This document shows positions 49,834 to 58,464 of a stretch of DNA of 64,000 bases, piece by piece; the stretch's first letter is position 1; every line of letters begins with the position of its first letter. Source of the stretch: Kribbella italica (GTDB taxonomy: Bacteria; Actinomycetota; Actinomycetes; Propionibacteriales; Kribbellaceae); NCBI RefSeq assembly GCF_014205135.1, contig NZ_JACHMY010000001.1, positions 7,440,001 to 7,504,000 of the forward strand, read 5' to 3'. Under the pieces are notes generated by a model. The model was given only the letters and a program-made list of their open reading frames with translations. It was not told the origin of the DNA and did not search any database. A program made the translations under genes and the position numbers.

Positions 49834-49870
49834 TTTCAAGTCTTCCCCGGATTACGGGGAAGACTTGAAA
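49834..49870. terminator. Perfect 15-bp bidirectional terminator
   Basis: TTTCAAGTCTTCCCC (49834-49848) pairs perfectly with GGGGAAGACTTGAAA (49856-49870) around a GGATTAC loop. It ends the DUF5709 gene and, read leftward, the P450 gene, which stops 8 bp away. Confidence 0.88.
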
Positions 49871-49877
49871 TACGTGC

Positions 49878-51209
49878 CTAAGCCTTTCGACGGGCGACGA
49901 CGACCTCGCAGCCCCTCGACGGGACCAGGGTGACGTTGCGGGGGGTTGCTGTTTCCGGGGCTGGGTTGACCGGGTGCACGGTGAAGCGAGTGAGGACAGC
50001 CCGGAGGATCTCCGTGGCCTCCAGGACCGTGAAGCCGGCGCCGATGCAGCGGCGGGCGCCGCCGCCGAAGGGGATCCAGGTGCCGGCCGCCGGTGGGTCG
50101 TCGGACAGGAAGCGGTCGGGGCGGAACTCGGTGGCCGCCGGGTAGTTCTCGGCATCGGCGTGGACCAGCCCGATCGCGGCCATGATCGTCGTACCGCGGG
50201 GCAGGCGGTAGCCGGCCAGGTCGACCGTTTCGGTGACCCGCCGTCCGACCTGGTAGACGACCGGGTGCAGCCGCATCGCCTCCTTGGTGATCGCCTCCAG
50301 GCGCTTGTCGTCGCCTGAGTCGGCGGCCTGCTGGGCGGCCGTCAGTTCGGCAGGCATCCGAGCCAGCTCGTGGAACGCCCAGGCCAGCGCGGTCGCGGTC
50401 GTCTCGTGCCCGGCCAGCAGCAGCGTCACCAACTGGTCCCGGAGTTCGACATCCGACCACTCGCCCGCCTCCAGCAACCGGCTGAGCACGTCGGTGCGCC
50501 CGGCACTGTCCGTACGTCGGCGCGCGATCTCGTCGTACAGGATCTCGTCGACCCGCTTCTGCGTCTCCAGATAGGTCCGCCACGGTGGGTACTTCAGCAG
50601 CCGCGGGTAGAACCCACCGAGCATCGTCACCGGCCGGACCGTGACGATCTTCTCGACCAGCGGCCGCAGCTCGGCCAGCCGCGTCGAGTCGGTGACCCCG
50701 AAGACGACCTGCAGGATCACCTCCAGTGTCAGCTCACGCATCCGGTCGTGCAGCCGGAAGGGCTTCCCCACCGGCCAGGACTCGACGTCCGCCCGGGCCA
50801 GCTCGCCGATCATCCCCGCGTATCCGCGCAGCGCGTTGCCGAGGAACGCCGGCATCAGTTGCCGCCGCATTCGCGCGTGGTCCTCGTCGTCGATCAGCAG
50901 CAGCGAGTGGTCGCCCATGATCGGCGCGAGCACCTCGTTGCCCTCGCCCGCGTGCATCACGGTCGGCGGCGTGGTGAACACGTCCCGGATGTCCTCCGGC
51001 CGGCTCAGGACGACGCAGACGCGGCTCGACGGCACCAGCCGGATCGTGAACACATCGCCGTACTTGGCCCGCATCCGCGGGAAGAAGGTCTTGCGATGAG
51101 CGGCGAACAGCACCGTCTGGACCAGCGTCGGCAGCTTCGGGCCGGGCGGCAGCGTCCGGGCGGTCTGCCGATCGAGTGTGCGGGCACCGAGCAACGGTGT
51201 CGGCGTCAT
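49878..51209 (-). CDS. Cytochrome P450
   Basis: A 443-residue P450. The haem-thiolate Cys is at 388 in FGGGARRCIGAGF, the I-helix oxygen-activation motif is LLAGHETTATALAWAF, the ExxR is EAMRL, and the PERF-like segment is FRPDRFL. It has no membrane anchor. It is of the actinobacterial soluble type close to the mycobacterial CYP135/138-like group; the substrate is unknown and no ferredoxin is next to it. The ATG has GGGAGGTG 7 bases upstream. It lies 54 bp behind a PucR-like regulator on the same strand. Confidence 0.94.
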   Translation of the reverse strand: MTPTPLLGARTLDRQTARTLPPGPKLPTLVQTVLFAAHRKTFFPRMRAKYGDVFTIRLVPSSRVCVVLSRPEDIRDVFTTPPTVMHAGEGNEVLAPIMGDHSLLLIDDEDHARMRRQLMPAFLGNALRGYAGMIGELARADVESWPVGKPFRLHDRMRELTLEVILQVVFGVTDSTRLAELRPLVEKIVTVRPVTMLGGFYPRLLKYPPWRTYLETQKRVDEILYDEIARRRTDSAGRTDVLSRLLEAGEWSDVELRDQLVTLLLAGHETTATALAWAFHELARMPAELTAAQQAADSGDDKRLEAITKEAMRLHPVVYQVGRRVTETVDLAGYRLPRGTTIMAAIGLVHADAENYPAATEFRPDRFLSDDPPAAGTWIPFGGGARRCIGAGFTVLEATEILRAVLTRFTVHPVNPAPETATPRNVTLVPSRGCEVVVARRKA

Positions 51210-51263
51210 GCCACCTCCCGGGTGAGGGCTGAGGTCTTCAACGCTACGACGCCCAGGTGAACG

Positions 51264-52463
51264 TCAGCTTGCGTCGTACGCCGCCAGAGCCGCGACCAGG
51301 CGCGGGAGATGATCCGCCTGCGCCGGGTCGAGCCCGGTGAGGCGACCGACCTGGCGGAGGCGGTAGTCGACGGTGTTCGGGTGGACGTGCAGGTCGGCCG
51401 CGGTCTGGCGGCGGTTGCGGCTGTTGGTGAGGTAGCAGCGCAGCGTCGCGAGCAGGTCGGCGCGGTCGGTGAGCGGCTGCAGCAGTACGGCGAGCCGATC
51501 GCGGGCGGGACTCGGGCGGCTGAGCTGGTACTCGAGGACGAGGTCGTCGAGCTGGTACACGCCGGGCGGTCGGTGATGGATGCGCACCACCTCGAGCAGA
51601 TCCCGGACCAGCCCGACCGCGGCCGGCACCTGATCGGGTACGGCGGTGGTGACGGACAGGACGAGCTCGACCCCGGCCGCCTTGCTGAGCTGGGTGTGCA
51701 ACACCTCCAGGGCGGGCGCCGGCGCCGTGAGAAGGACGACGCCATCCGTGGGCGAGAGACTCGCCATCGCGGTGACCCGGTCCAGTTCCAGGCGGAGGCG
51801 CCGAAGCTTGCGGCGGGCAACGATCTTCGGATCGACACCGGGCTGCAGCTCGTCGGCGTGCGCGCCGTACGCGAGCCCCAGGACGACGTACTCGGCGGGC
51901 AGCTGCAGCCCGGCGCGACGAGCGGTCTCGGCGGCGGGTCCGCCGTCCAGCAACGTCGTGAGCAGCGACTGCCGACCGGCCTGCTCCTCGCCGGTGATGA
52001 CCTGGCGTTCCTCGAAGTAGCTGGCCGAGACCGTCGCGGTGACCTGCTGCAGGAAGTCGAGGATCAGCCGGTTCAGCGCGAGCGCGTCAGGCAGCTCGTC
52101 GGGCCGGAAACCGCCGGCCACGAAGTCCGCGCAGACCCGGCCGCCGAGGTGGTACGCCGCGAGCAGCGCCTCCAGCGGGACGCCCTCCTCGGCACGGCGG
52201 GCGGCCGACTCGCGGAGCGGTTCGAGCGTCGGGCCGGTCGGGATCACGCCGGTGCGGAACGTCTCGGCGAAGGCGCGCAGCGTGCGCTCGGTGATCTGGC
52301 GGATGTCGCCCTGCAGCTCCTCGCGCGGCAACTGCCCGTACAGGGGGATCTGCTCGACGAGGTGGTCGAGCACCTGGTCGACGAGCTGGCCCAGGTTTCC
52401 GAGCAGGACGCGGTCCACCGGTACGCCGTTCGCGGTGAGCGTCTTGTGATCCGTCACAACCAT
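51264..52463 (-). CDS. PucR/CdaR-type transcriptional regulator
   Basis: A 399-residue regulator. The N-terminal ~170 residues are helical with an RsbRD-like look (LLAAYHLGGRVCADFVAGG), the middle is a GGDEF-like/PucR alpha-beta region, and the C-terminal HTH is TLRCYLTNSRNRRQTAADLHVHPNTVDYRLRQVGRLTGL (given in parts: NRRQTAADLHVHPNTVDYRL). Such proteins activate catabolic genes. It probably controls the P450 gene downstream, but could also act on the divergent lipase gene across a 100-bp gap. Confidence 0.88.
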   Translation of the reverse strand: MVVTDHKTLTANGVPVDRVLLGNLGQLVDQVLDHLVEQIPLYGQLPREELQGDIRQITERTLRAFAETFRTGVIPTGPTLEPLRESAARRAEEGVPLEALLAAYHLGGRVCADFVAGGFRPDELPDALALNRLILDFLQQVTATVSASYFEERQVITGEEQAGRQSLLTTLLDGGPAAETARRAGLQLPAEYVVLGLAYGAHADELQPGVDPKIVARRKLRRLRLELDRVTAMASLSPTDGVVLLTAPAPALEVLHTQLSKAAGVELVLSVTTAVPDQVPAAVGLVRDLLEVVRIHHRPPGVYQLDDLVLEYQLSRPSPARDRLAVLLQPLTDRADLLATLRCYLTNSRNRRQTAADLHVHPNTVDYRLRQVGRLTGLDPAQADHLPRLVAALAAYDAS

Positions 52464-52564
52464 CAGCCTCGGAAGTCTGGGTGTCGCCCCAGCGACCTGG
52501 AGCGGGTTTGTGCTGGAACATTACTGGCAGCTGAGTGACAAAGCGACTGCGAAGGGTGATGAGG

Positions 52565-53395
52565 ATGAGACGAGCTGCTTGGGTGGCCGCGGTCGGCCTG
52601 CTGCTGGGAGGCGCTGTGGCGCAGCCGGCCGGGGCGGCAGAGCCGGTGGAGTACGTCGCACTGGGAGACTCGTCGGCCGCGGGGCCGCTGATCCTGCCGC
52701 AGATCGACCTGGCCTGCCTGCGGTCGTCGGCCAACTACCCGCACGTCGCCGCCAAGGCGCTCAACGCGAAGCTGACCGACGTCACCTGCTCGGGCGCGGT
52801 GATCCCGGACTTCACCGGGAAGCAGTTCGGCTTCGTGCCGCCGCAGTTCCGCTCCTTGTCGGCGTCCACCGACGTGGTCACGGTCGCCATCGGCGGCAAT
52901 GACACCGGACTCGTCGCGGCCGCGCTGTCCTGCATCAACCTGCTCCCACCACCTGCCGGTACGTCGTGCAAGAGCCGCTTCACCGCCGGCGGCAAGGACC
53001 AGCTCGCCGCCCGCATCGCGGCCACCGCACCGGCGTTCGGCCAGGCGCTCGCCAAGATCCGTCAGCTCGCCCCGAACGCGAAGGTCCTCGTCACCGGCTA
53101 CGGCACCTACGTCCGCCCGAACGGCTGCTGGCCGACCGTCCCCGTCTGGGGCGTCGACGCCAACTACCTGCAGGCCACCATCGACCGCCTCAACCAGATG
53201 CTCGCCACGCAGGCCGCCGCCCACGGTGCCCAGTACGTCGACCTCCGCACCCCCAGCATCGGCCACGACGCCTGCGCTCCCATCGGTCAGCGCTGGCTCG
53301 AAGGTCTGGTCCCCAGCTCGATCGCCGCGCCGCTTCACCCATCGGCCCAAGGAATGCACGCCTTCGGCGGAATCGTCGCCAAGGCAGCCCGCTGA
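52565..53395 (+). CDS. Secreted SGNH/GDSL lipase or esterase
   Basis: A 276-residue exported hydrolase. Signal peptide MRRAAWVAAVGLLLGGAVAQ, cleavage near AGAAEP. Block I is VALGDSSAAGP (Ser nucleophile), block III is IGGNDTGLV, and block V is HPSAQGMHAFG (His). Six cysteines suggest three disulfides, as in Streptomyces-type lipases. It would hydrolyse acyl esters outside the cell. ATG at 52565 has GAAGGG 8 bases upstream, favouring it over earlier starts. The stop overlaps the next ATG (TGATG). Confidence 0.9.
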   Translation: MRRAAWVAAVGLLLGGAVAQPAGAAEPVEYVALGDSSAAGPLILPQIDLACLRSSANYPHVAAKALNAKLTDVTCSGAVIPDFTGKQFGFVPPQFRSLSASTDVVTVAIGGNDTGLVAAALSCINLLPPPAGTSCKSRFTAGGKDQLAARIAATAPAFGQALAKIRQLAPNAKVLVTGYGTYVRPNGCWPTVPVWGVDANYLQATIDRLNQMLATQAAAHGAQYVDLRTPSIGHDACAPIGQRWLEGLVPSSIAAPLHPSAQGMHAFGGIVAKAAR

Positions 53396-54213
53396 TGCCC
53401 GGCCGCAGAGCGTGGACAGCGCTCGCAGCCGCAGCCGCGCTGAGCGTCGTCGTACCGTCGGTGCAACCGGCGCTCGCCGCACCCCCGGCGTCCGCGGCAG
53501 TCGCGGCCGCGGTCGATCCGGCGTGGGCTCGGCCCGGTCCCAGCGCGGTGAAGGTGCAAGTCCTGCCGGCGCACACCCTGTACTACCCGGCGAGCATCTC
53601 CGGGCGGGCCCCAGTAGTTGTGTGGGGCAACGGAACCTTCGCCGAGACGTCGGTCTACGACGGGTTGCTCAGGCACCTGGCCAGTCACGGCTTCATCGTG
53701 GCGGCGGCGAACACCACGTTCTCGGGGACCGGGGTCGAGATGCGAGCGGGGATCGACCTGCTCGCCGGGCTCGACCAGCAGGCGGGCAGCGAGCTCTACC
53801 GGCACGTCGACCTGCAGCACATCGGCGCCGCCGGGCACTCGCAAGGCGGGCAGGGCGCGATCAATGCGGGAGCGGACGAGCGGATCGACGCGACGGTCCC
53901 GCTGCAGCCCGGGCCGCTCGCGCTGCCGGCGACGCTGAAGGGGCCGGCCCTGTTCCTGTCCGGAGCCTCCGACTTCGTGGTCCCGGCGCCGCTGGTGCTC
54001 GCGATGTGGTCGCTGGCACCCGAGGGCGTCTACGCCTCGCTGAAGGGCGCCGGCCACGACGAGCCGACCGGCGACGGCGGCGGCTTCCGTGGGGTGGTGA
54101 CCGCCTGGTTCAAGTACCAGCTGACCGGCAATACCGCCGCCGCGGAGGAGTTCACCGGGACGGCCTGCGGGGTGTGCACCGACGCGGCCTTCACCGGCGT
54201 ACGGCGTAAGTAG
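53395..54213 (+). CDS. Secreted alpha/beta hydrolase (cutinase/PETase-like fold)
   Basis: A 272-residue exported hydrolase translationally coupled to the lipase. Signal peptide RRAWTALAAAAALSVVVPSV. The nucleophile elbow is AGHSQGGQGA (Ser), the oxyanion segment is VVWGNGTFAETSVYDG, the acid lies in FLSGASDFVVPA, and the His in KGAGHDEP. A C-terminal CGVC pair may form a disulfide. The layout is like dienelactone hydrolase/cutinase-like esterases. Both enzymes of the pair are extracellular and probably attack the same class of esters. Confidence 0.85.
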   Translation: MPGRRAWTALAAAAALSVVVPSVQPALAAPPASAAVAAAVDPAWARPGPSAVKVQVLPAHTLYYPASISGRAPVVVWGNGTFAETSVYDGLLRHLASHGFIVAAANTTFSGTGVEMRAGIDLLAGLDQQAGSELYRHVDLQHIGAAGHSQGGQGAINAGADERIDATVPLQPGPLALPATLKGPALFLSGASDFVVPAPLVLAMWSLAPEGVYASLKGAGHDEPTGDGGGFRGVVTAWFKYQLTGNTAAAEEFTGTACGVCTDAAFTGVRRK

Positions 54214-54217
54214 AAAA

Positions 54218-54247
54218 GGGCCCCGGGCAACAATCTGCCCGGGGCCC
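54218..54247. terminator. Rho-independent terminator for the mannosidase gene
   Basis: GGGCCCCGGGCA (54218-54229) pairs perfectly with TGCCCGGGGCCC (54236-54247), loop ACAATC. Read leftward a TTTT run follows the stem, so it ends the mannosidase transcript; it also stops the rightward hydrolase message. Confidence 0.9.
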
Positions 54248-54253
54248 CGAAAA

Positions 54254-57200
54254 TCAGCTGCGGGTGAAGCGCAGCGTCAGGATCTCGAACGGGCGCAGCG
54301 CGATCGCCACGCCGCCGCCGGCCAGCTCGCGGTCGGCCAGCGGCCGCTCGAGCAGGTCGACCTCGGTGACCGAGCCGGCCGCGAAGCCCGGCGTCACGGT
54401 CGCCCGCGCCTTGCCACCGCTCGACTCGTACAGCCGGACGACGACGTCGCCGGACCGGTCGTCGGCCAGCTTGACCGCCTCGACGATCACGTTGCCGTTG
54501 CTCACCTCGACCAGCGGCGCGGCACCCTCGGCACCGGTGACGACGCGCTCCGGCAGGTTGATCCGGTAGCCCTCCTCGATCGCCTCGGGGATCCCGGCAC
54601 CGACGACCAGCGCGTGGTTGACCACGTGCAGGCCCTGGTCGGTCTTCGGGTCCGGGAAGCGCGGCGCGCGGATCAGCGACGTCCGGATGGTGGTCGTGGT
54701 GCCACCGTCCTCGCGCGAGGTCCGGTTGACGTCGTGCCCGTACGTCGAGTCGTTGACCACGGCAACGCCGTAGCCCGGCTCGCCGACGTGCACCCAGCGG
54801 TGCGCCGCGATCTCGAACTTCGCCGCGTCCCACGAGGTGTTGGTGTGGGTCGGCCGGAAGATGTGCCCGAACTGGGTCTCCGAGGCCGACCGGTCGGCGT
54901 GCACGTCGACCGGGTACGCCGCCTTGAGGAACTTCTCCGACTCGTGCCAGTCCATCGCGGTCTCGATGTCGACCCGCCGGGTGCCCGGCCGCAGCCGCAG
55001 CGTCTGGGTGACCGTGGACCGGTTGAAGGAGCGCTTCACCACCACGGTCGCGACGCCGTCGACGGAGCTGAAGTCGACCGAGTCGACCTCGGTGACGTCG
55101 CGGACGTTGTTCTTGTAGAACGAGTCGACGTCCCAGGCGTCCCAGTGGTTCGGGGTGTCGACGTGCAGCTGCAGCAGGTTCGCCGCGGTGCCCGGGGCAA
55201 CGACCTCGCGCTCGGCGGCCACGTCGTACAGGGAGGTGATCAGGCCGCGCTCGTCGACGGTGACCCGGATCAGGCCGTTGTCCAGAACGTTGCCGTCGAT
55301 CGTCGCGGCCTGGCCCTCACCGGCCGCGATGCCGGCGCCGAGACCGGCGACGCCACCACGGGTGTGCGGCGCGGCGTTGAACACGATCTGCGCGTCACCG
55401 GAACCGGCCAGCGCCTGCTGGGCCTTGCCGATGATCGCCTCGAGCTCCTCGGCCAGCCGCGCGTACGTCGCCTCGGCCTCGCGGTGCACCCAGGAGATCG
55501 ACGAGCCGGGCAGGATGTCGTGGAACTGGTTCAGCAGCACGGCCTTCCAGATCCGGTCCAGGTCCTCGTACGGGTAGGCGTTCAGCTTGCCCGCGACCAC
55601 GGCGGCGGCCGACCACAGCTCGGCCTCGCGGAGCAGGTGCTCGCTGCGCCGGTTGCCCTGCTTGGTCTTGGCCTGCGAGGTGTACGTCGCCCGGTGGATC
55701 TCCAGGTAGAGCTCGCCGGACCAGACCGGCGCGTGCTCGGCGTACTCCTCCTCGGCGGCGCTGAAGAAGTCCGTCGGCGACTCGATCGTCACCCGCGGCG
55801 AGGACTCCAGGTTGGCCACCCGGCGGGCGGTCGCGACGAACTCCCGGGTGGGGCCGCCACCGCCGTCGCCGTACCCGAACGGCACCAGCGAGCGGGTCGC
55901 GGCGCCGTTCTCCTGGAAGTTGCGCTGGGCGTGCGCCAGCTCACGACCCGAGAGGTCGGAGTTGTAGGTGTCGATCGGCGGGAAGTGCGTGAAGATCCGG
56001 GTGCCGTCGAGACCTTCCCAGTTGAAGGTGTGGTGCGGGAAGCGGTTCTCCTTGTTCCAGGAGATCTTCTGGGTCAGGAACCACTTCGAGCCGGACAGCT
56101 TGACCAGCTGCGGCAGCGCGGCGGTGTAGCCGAACGAGTCCGGCAGCCAGACCTCCTGGGTGTCGATCCCGTACTCGTCCAGGAAGAAGCGCTTGCCGTG
56201 CACGAACTGCCGGGCCAGCGCCTCGCCACCGGGCAGGTTGGTGTCGGACTCGACCCACATCCCGCCCACCGGGACGATGGTGCCGTCGGCAACGGCCTTC
56301 TTCAGCCGCTCCCAGACCTCGGGGTAGTTGTCCTTCACCCAGGCGTGCTGCTGGGCCTGCGAGAACGCGAAGACGAGCTCCGGGTACTCCTCGGCCAGCG
56401 TGGCGACGTTGGAGACGGTCCGGGCGACCTTGCGGCGGGTCTCGCGCAGCGGCCAGAGCCAGGCCGAGTCGATGTGCGCGTGGCCGACCGCGGAGAGCTG
56501 GTGCGCGCTGGCGTGCGCCGGACGGCTCAGTACGTCGGTGAGCTGCGCGCGGGCCTCGGTGGCGGTCCCGGCGACGTCCTCGTAGTCCAGGGCGTCCAGG
56601 GCCCGGCTGAGCGCCCGCAGGATCTCCCGGCGGCGCGGCTCCTGCGGGGACAGCTCCTTCTGCAGGCCGTCCAGCGACTCCAGATCGAGGATCAGGTTCC
56701 AGACCTCGGCGTTGAACACGGCCAGGTCGGCGCGGGTCAGCTGGTAGATCGGGGTCTCACCACGCTTGGCGCCGATGTCGACCTTGGCGTAGGCGTTGTC
56801 GAGCGGGATCTCCGGGTTGGCGGCGCCCTCGACGTAGAACTCGATCCGGTCGCCCGGCGAGGCCGCCGTACCGTCCGGTCCGAGGATCGACAGCGGCGCG
56901 TAGGTCTGCCGCGGGTGCAGACCCTTCAGCGGTACGCCGGAGGTGGTGTGCACCAGGCCCTCGGCGGAGAAGCCCGGGCCGCCGCTGAAGCCGAGGTCGA
57001 TCACGGCCTCGACCTCGGAGCCGGCCCACTCGGCCGGCACCTGGCCGCTGAACTTGAACCACGCGGTGCCCCAGGCGGGACCCCAGGGCAGGCCGATCTC
57101 GGCCGGCTCGAAGGCCTGGCTCAGCGCCTCGGCGGGGGAGACGGGCTCACCAGGCGCGTGCCAAACCTCGATGGCCAGGGGAACGGACGCGCCGTAGACC

Positions 57201-57268
57201 GCGGGGCGGATCCGCTCCCGCAGGGCGCGCTTGAGCCGCTCCTCGATCAGTTGTCGGTCGTCGTGCAC
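54254..57268 (-). CDS. GH38 alpha-mannosidase
   Basis: A 1004-residue cytosolic glycoside hydrolase of full GH38 length. Zinc ligands are H265 and D267 (GHAHIDSAWLWPLRET); the likely nucleophile is D342 in GGMWVESDTNLPGG. WLPDSFGYTAALPQL and QFHDILPGSSISWVH are further GH38 marks, followed by the C-terminal beta domains. It releases alpha-linked mannose from glycans. No transporter for mannosides is adjacent. Start: GTG at 57268 with GGAGG 8 bases upstream. A strong terminator follows the gene. Confidence 0.95.
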   Translation of the reverse strand: MHDDRQLIEERLKRALRERIRPAVYGASVPLAIEVWHAPGEPVSPAEALSQAFEPAEIGLPWGPAWGTAWFKFSGQVPAEWAGSEVEAVIDLGFSGGPGFSAEGLVHTTSGVPLKGLHPRQTYAPLSILGPDGTAASPGDRIEFYVEGAANPEIPLDNAYAKVDIGAKRGETPIYQLTRADLAVFNAEVWNLILDLESLDGLQKELSPQEPRRREILRALSRALDALDYEDVAGTATEARAQLTDVLSRPAHASAHQLSAVGHAHIDSAWLWPLRETRRKVARTVSNVATLAEEYPELVFAFSQAQQHAWVKDNYPEVWERLKKAVADGTIVPVGGMWVESDTNLPGGEALARQFVHGKRFFLDEYGIDTQEVWLPDSFGYTAALPQLVKLSGSKWFLTQKISWNKENRFPHHTFNWEGLDGTRIFTHFPPIDTYNSDLSGRELAHAQRNFQENGAATRSLVPFGYGDGGGGPTREFVATARRVANLESSPRVTIESPTDFFSAAEEEYAEHAPVWSGELYLEIHRATYTSQAKTKQGNRRSEHLLREAELWSAAAVVAGKLNAYPYEDLDRIWKAVLLNQFHDILPGSSISWVHREAEATYARLAEELEAIIGKAQQALAGSGDAQIVFNAAPHTRGGVAGLGAGIAAGEGQAATIDGNVLDNGLIRVTVDERGLITSLYDVAAEREVVAPGTAANLLQLHVDTPNHWDAWDVDSFYKNNVRDVTEVDSVDFSSVDGVATVVVKRSFNRSTVTQTLRLRPGTRRVDIETAMDWHESEKFLKAAYPVDVHADRSASETQFGHIFRPTHTNTSWDAAKFEIAAHRWVHVGEPGYGVAVVNDSTYGHDVNRTSREDGGTTTTIRTSLIRAPRFPDPKTDQGLHVVNHALVVGAGIPEAIEEGYRINLPERVVTGAEGAAPLVEVSNGNVIVEAVKLADDRSGDVVVRLYESSGGKARATVTPGFAAGSVTEVDLLERPLADRELAGGGVAIALRPFEILTLRFTRS

Positions 57269-57402
57269 GAAATCATCCTCCGCTGACGGGGTTCCGCGGC
57301 CATCCAGGCCGACTGTGTTGACAACGCTGTCACATGAAGGCGGGGCCCGTCCAGACCGGACCGCGATGGCGTCTGCGCCTCCGGCCCTCTAGGTTGTCCC
57401 TC

Positions 57403-58398
57403 ATGGATCGTCCCCGCCTGCTGACCCGCCGCCACGCGTTGGGACTGGGGGCCGCGGCCTCCGGGGCCCTGTTCCTCCCGGGCTGTTCGCGTGGCCGCTC
57501 CGACGAAGCGGCGCCCGACGGCCCCGCCAAGATCGCCACCGGCAACGCGGGCGGTGTGTACGACATCTACGGCGGCGGCCTGGCCAAGCTGGCCAGCGAG
57601 CAGACCGGGGTGTCGATGACGCCGGTCCGCACCGAGGGCTCGGTCCAGAACCTGAAGATGCTGGCCGCCGGGAGCGCCGACATCGCCTTCAGCCTGTCCG
57701 ACTCGGCGCTCGACGCCTGGGACGGCGCGCCGGGCACGGCGTTCGCCACCGGCGCGCTGCGGTTCACCGCGCTGGCCCGGGCCTACGACAACTACCTGCA
57801 CGTGGTGGTGCCCACGTCGTCGGAGATCTTCGAGCTGAAGCAGCTGGCCGGCCGGAACGTCAACCTGGGGCCGCCGAGCTCCGGCACCCGCGTGGTCGCC
57901 AACCGCATCCTGCAGACCGCCGGGATCAAGGTGAACGCGAAGTCGCTCGGACTGGAAGCCGCCGTGAAGGCCCTGGAGGTCGGGATCGAGAAGCCGCGCG
58001 AAGGCATCGCGGCCCTGATCTGGAGCGGCGGGCTGCCCACCGCACCGTTCCTGGAGTTCCAGTCGACGGTCGGCTTCCGCCTGGTCGACATCGGTGGGGT
58101 CGCCCAGGAGCTCGCGAGCCGGCGTTTCGGTGGCTACGTGCTGTCGTCGATCCCGCCGTCGGTCTACAAACTGTCCAACGCGGTGCCCACGCTGGCGATC
58201 CCGAACTACCTGCTGGCCCGGCGCGGCCTGTCCGACCCGTGGGCGTGGTGGACGGTGAACACGATGTTCCGCCGGCAGGCCGAGCTGAGCGTCATCCACC
58301 CCGAGGCCGGATCCCTGGACAGCCGGTCCGCGATCGCGACGATGCCGATCCCGCTGCACCCGGCCGCCGAGCGCTGGTACAAGGAGAACCACGTCTGA
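57403..58398 (+). CDS. TAXI-family solute-binding lipoprotein (first copy)
   Basis: A 331-residue TRAP-TAXI binding protein. The N-terminus has a twin-arginine sequence (LLTRRHALGLGAAASGALFLPGC) ending in a lipobox cysteine, so it is a Tat or Sec lipoprotein. The mature part shows the TAXI pattern: KIATGNAGGVYDIYGGGLAK, DIAFSLSDSALDAW, GPPSSGTRVVANRIL and ALIWSGGLPTAPF. It shares these blocks with the second copy at 62643 but is clearly diverged. A two-component pair lies between the two, convergent to this gene. It may be a sensing accessory or a second-specificity receptor. Confidence 0.88.
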   Translation: MDRPRLLTRRHALGLGAAASGALFLPGCSRGRSDEAAPDGPAKIATGNAGGVYDIYGGGLAKLASEQTGVSMTPVRTEGSVQNLKMLAAGSADIAFSLSDSALDAWDGAPGTAFATGALRFTALARAYDNYLHVVVPTSSEIFELKQLAGRNVNLGPPSSGTRVVANRILQTAGIKVNAKSLGLEAAVKALEVGIEKPREGIAALIWSGGLPTAPFLEFQSTVGFRLVDIGGVAQELASRRFGGYVLSSIPPSVYKLSNAVPTLAIPNYLLARRGLSDPWAWWTVNTMFRRQAELSVIHPEAGSLDSRSAIATMPIPLHPAAERWYKENHV

Positions 58399-58414
58399 TC
58401 CCCGGACGTACGCC

Positions 58415-58455
58415 GAAGGGGTGGTGCGAGGCCGACGGGCCTTCACCACCCCTTC
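58415..58455. terminator. Bidirectional stem-loop between TAXI copy 1 and the kinase gene
   Basis: GAAGGGGTGGTG (58415-58426) and CACCACCCCTTC (58444-58455) form a perfect 12-bp stem with a 17-nt loop. It sits between two convergent stops. Confidence 0.8.
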
Positions 58456-58464
58456 TGGCGTCTG

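Noticed and set aside
54614..57286. An 890-codon open frame opposite the GH38 mannosidase
   Set aside because: It mirrors the mannosidase codons and lacks any recognisable motif; the minus-strand gene has catalytic residues, ribosome site and terminator.
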